Below are positions 61,290-64,000 of a DNA stretch of 64,000 bases, in pieces. The notes beneath the pieces are model-generated. The model was not told where the DNA came from, made no database searches, and saw only the letters and a program-made list of their open reading frames with translations. The DNA is taken from assembly GCA_030248065.1 (NCBI GenBank), contig JASAMV010007765.1, positions 1-64,000 of the forward strand, read 5' to 3'. Position 1 is the stretch's first letter. Every line of letters starts with the position of its first letter. The DNA comes from Rhynchonema sp. JSB1_4. Taxonomy: Eukaryota > Nematoda > Chromadorea > Monhysterida > Xyalidae. The translations under genes and the position numbers were made by a program.

Positions 61290-64000
61290 TTAGTTCGCAG
61301 TGATTGAGTTTAGATCGCAGACAAGCGCATCTATTGTTTTCTTTTCGATTAGAAACTGAAATAATGCTGCTTCAGTCGCGCTTCAAGGTGACGACATGGG
61401 CACGGACGGCCGGCATAAAGAAAATTTATCAGATTTGTGGCCATTAATCATTTGTGGCACATATTAACGGCAAAGTGGGTTCTAAATTATCGGTCACCAT
61501 TCAGGGGTTCACTGGAGAGTCGCTGCAAAGATGCTGCACTAACACCGTCGGTCAACCTTGGCTCGCAGGTCAGTAAAATGCTTCTTCAAACGGGTACAAC
61601 GGCCACAACAAGCAACGACTGTGGGCGATTGTTTCAGCAGCGAGTCTGATCAGCTGAATGACTGACAGACGAACACGCACATCTTTTCAATTAGCTCCGG
61701 TCGGTCTTGCTGTCCTACAACTCTATGCGCGCATTCCAAGCGTCTTATGAGCTCAACAAGTGCCTACTTATATGTACAGTACATGTGCGCTGCCTTGTGA
61801 CCACCCACACTGGCCCTGGCCGAACGCTATTGCTAACTACCGCGGCATGAGCTCGAAGAGAAAAAACACAGAGACAGACAGTGAACACTGGAAACAGAGA
61901 GAAGCAAGTGACTAACAGATGTGGAAACACATTGCGTTCGAAACTGGGCTAATTCTAATATCGTCGACGACGTAGGTAGTCGAACTTCGTCCAATCGCGG
62001 AGTCCTATCCTACAATGACTCCACACGAGCCAAGTATAGCGTCAACGGGCTAGTATCAAAGCGAAGGAATGAGCGCCAGGAATGAATAAATGGGCAGCTG
62101 TGCATTCTACTGACTGACGACCTTTGCGCTTTTGGACCAAGCAGTGATGTTTTACGCCAGCATAAAACCATTTCGTGTGTGTGTGTTTGGGTCACGTGGA
62201 CATTTGATGCACTCGCACTGACGATGACCTGGTGCACCGCCCGTCTGTGAAAACAGTAGAAATGGGCAACCAAAAACACACTGCATCACAGTTCACATTT
62301 GCACCCGCGTACGCACGAAATTAGGCTTGAGGACTTGCGTCGAGGGCATTAGAATAAGCCGAAAATGCACGCCGCGCACATAAGCAAGTACAGGGATATG
62401 CGCGTGCCATAGGTATCTTGCAGCCCCATTATCAAAGAGTTATGGACAGAGCACAAGTCCGAAGCAGGTTACATGCAGATTACAGTATACATGGATCATG
62501 TCAGAGATTGCGCGCAGTCGCGGAGGACTTTGATGCCTTTCAAAGGACTGCACGCGATTTGTTTCATCACGAACGTTTTTTATAAGCTTTCAAAGATACA
62601 ACGCAGTCAGTCAGCACGCCTATTGTGACATGGTACAAAACACTTTTACATGCATTTGTGTAGGCAACATCCATATCGATGCCATTTTGGTACTGTACTG
62701 CGTGTCACATCCGCGCAAAGTGTTGGCTCGGCCCGCGGTTGTTTGCCATACCATCGTTGTTTACGCCAGGTATTCGGGTAATCATTGCACTCAGTTATCA
62801 CTAGTAGGAAGGCTGCGGTCTCTACATACCGTACATATGTGTGTATGTCTACGGCTGCAAAGATACGAATCAGGATTTTAGCGTTCACGCGAACATGAAA
62901 TCAAGAAGGGTAGCTGCCAATGCGGTATCCGTGCACTAACAACATAACAAACGCGTGAAACTTACTGGAACACCAAACTACGCGCCATTTTTTTTAAAAC
63001 AAAGTTGATATTGGCAAGGCTTTGGACTTTTTGCTTAACCGAAGCGAAGACAACAACAATAAGAATGACCCCACTTTAGCGGTTTTGCACACTGCTGATC
63101 TAAACACGTTTCACCTCAGGAAACAAGGCGTTGATTTCTTTCACTCATTTGTTGTCATGCAACCAAACAATTGCATCGATGAATATCACACAAATCAGTG
63201 CTTCTGATGTTTGGCTCTCAACAGGGAAATGTACTGTATACGCGTATGTCATGTGTTTGTGCTTTTGATCAGGAAAGTGTGTTATCGCAACAACATAACA
63301 GAGCCCGATAGATCGCGTGCCACCTTTGCATGTGGACATTTGCAACCGCATTTTTAGTGAGCTTCAATGCAGAAAACAAACGCATTGAAAACATTTTTCT
63401 ACTTTCTAAATACTTGGGATCCAAACGGCGTATGTACTATGTATGGTACATATACAGTACATACATAATATTTGCGTATACACATACATAAGAATACTTT
63501 GCTCATACATTTTCCAAATTGAATAGATTTCTCGCGTCTATTGGTCATAGTTGTGAAAATATGAGAACCAGTACGGTACAATTAAGGGGAGTATAGTGGA
63601 CATGACACGAGTACCGCTCAGTTCGATCAACCCTGGAACGCTGCTGACATCCATTGCGATATTCACTCGATGGTGCATTGCCTGTGACTGCATGCCTGCA
63701 GACGCGGCGTGGGTGTGTGCAGCGTGCGTGCTGTTACGGAAGAAATTTTGTTTGTAAATTACTTTCCTAGAAATGTCTGAACGCAGCGAGTCCAGGCACA
63801 AATGGCCGGCATGCTTCGATGACAATGGGCAACAGGCGCAAAAAACAAACGGTCCGTTTATATATCAAATTCTGACACCCTGAGGGTACACAAGTATACA
63901 TTTTCAGGGCATATCCATATGGCAAAGGACAAAAGGACATGGATCATGCTCAAAGGAACAGTACGGTACATCAACGTGCACACATCAGGAATCTCGTGCT
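61290..64000. other. Intergenic, no gene recognised
   Basis: Only short unconvincing frames on either strand. Contains one copy of a dispersed repeat (62155-62290). It should include the GPCR promoter. Confidence 0.45.
62155..62290 (+). repeat. Dispersed repeat, copy 3
   Basis: Shares CACTCGCACTGACGATGACC and GGGCAACCAAAAACACACTG with 26519-26640 (+) and 14470-14640 (-). Confidence 0.6.

Noticed and set aside
61437..63825. Several open frames of 60-95 codons
   Set aside because: Short, no domain, no consistent splice sites, and one overlaps a dispersed repeat.
1..64000. tRNA, rRNA and CRISPR arrays
   Set aside because: I saw no cloverleaf with internal promoter boxes, no rRNA core and no regularly spaced repeats; a covariance-model search would be needed to exclude a divergent tRNA.

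Overview
The window reads as nuclear DNA of a nematode. The clearest sign is a complete cuticle-collagen gene (55954-57732) with a membrane-anchored N-terminal domain, an RAKR cleavage site and Gly-X-Y blocks. Genes are compact and intron-rich, on both strands, with mostly short GT-AG introns. Acceptor-like sequences a few bases upstream of several start codons would suit spliced-leader trans-splicing, and short TTAGGC runs are present. I cannot place the clade. All calls come from reading the sequence by eye; exon joins were accepted where reading phase was continuous and the protein family fitted.

Layout: (1) 3-2834 (+), 3' part of a secreted protein with chitin-binding type-2 and TIL domains. 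(2) 3619-11470 (+), an ACK-family non-receptor tyrosine kinase (SAM-like, kinase, SH3, CRIB, proline-rich tail). (3) 13173-16681 (+), a YeeE/YedE-type sulfur-transport membrane protein, a family known mainly from prokaryotes. (4) 17.1-18.9 kb, a large foldback inverted repeat. (5) A run of minus-strand genes: a secreted multi-MAM protein (19045-24739), a small PWWP protein (26079-27116), mitochondrial GatC (27708-28620), a DTW-domain tRNA-modifying enzyme (28785-30210), a two-Tudor protein (30757-35142), and two related RING/B-box proteins (35728-41108 and 43647-45595). (6) 41.5-51.9 kb, nested transposon remains. (7) 52014-55132 (+), Integrator subunit 11; then the collagen (+) and a class-A GPCR on the minus strand (58031-61289). 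(8) 61.3-64.0 kb, no gene seen.

Tudor, DTW-domain, GatC and PWWP genes lie head to tail with short gaps (547, 164 and 591 bp), so they could be co-transcribed; two act on tRNA or tRNA charging. This is inference.

Most interesting: (a) the 9-mer GAAACATCA/TGATGTTTC occurs at least 20 times where about 0.5 would be expected by chance, on both strands, in exons, introns and intergenic DNA; (b) an intron-bearing animal YeeE/YedE gene; (c) inverted duplicate copies in which one arm keeps the empty site of a transposon inserted in the other, giving target duplications and relative ages inside the window; (d) an inverted duplication that copied the edge of a Tudor exon; (e) a perfect 17-bp hairpin about 70 bp upstream of the collagen start.
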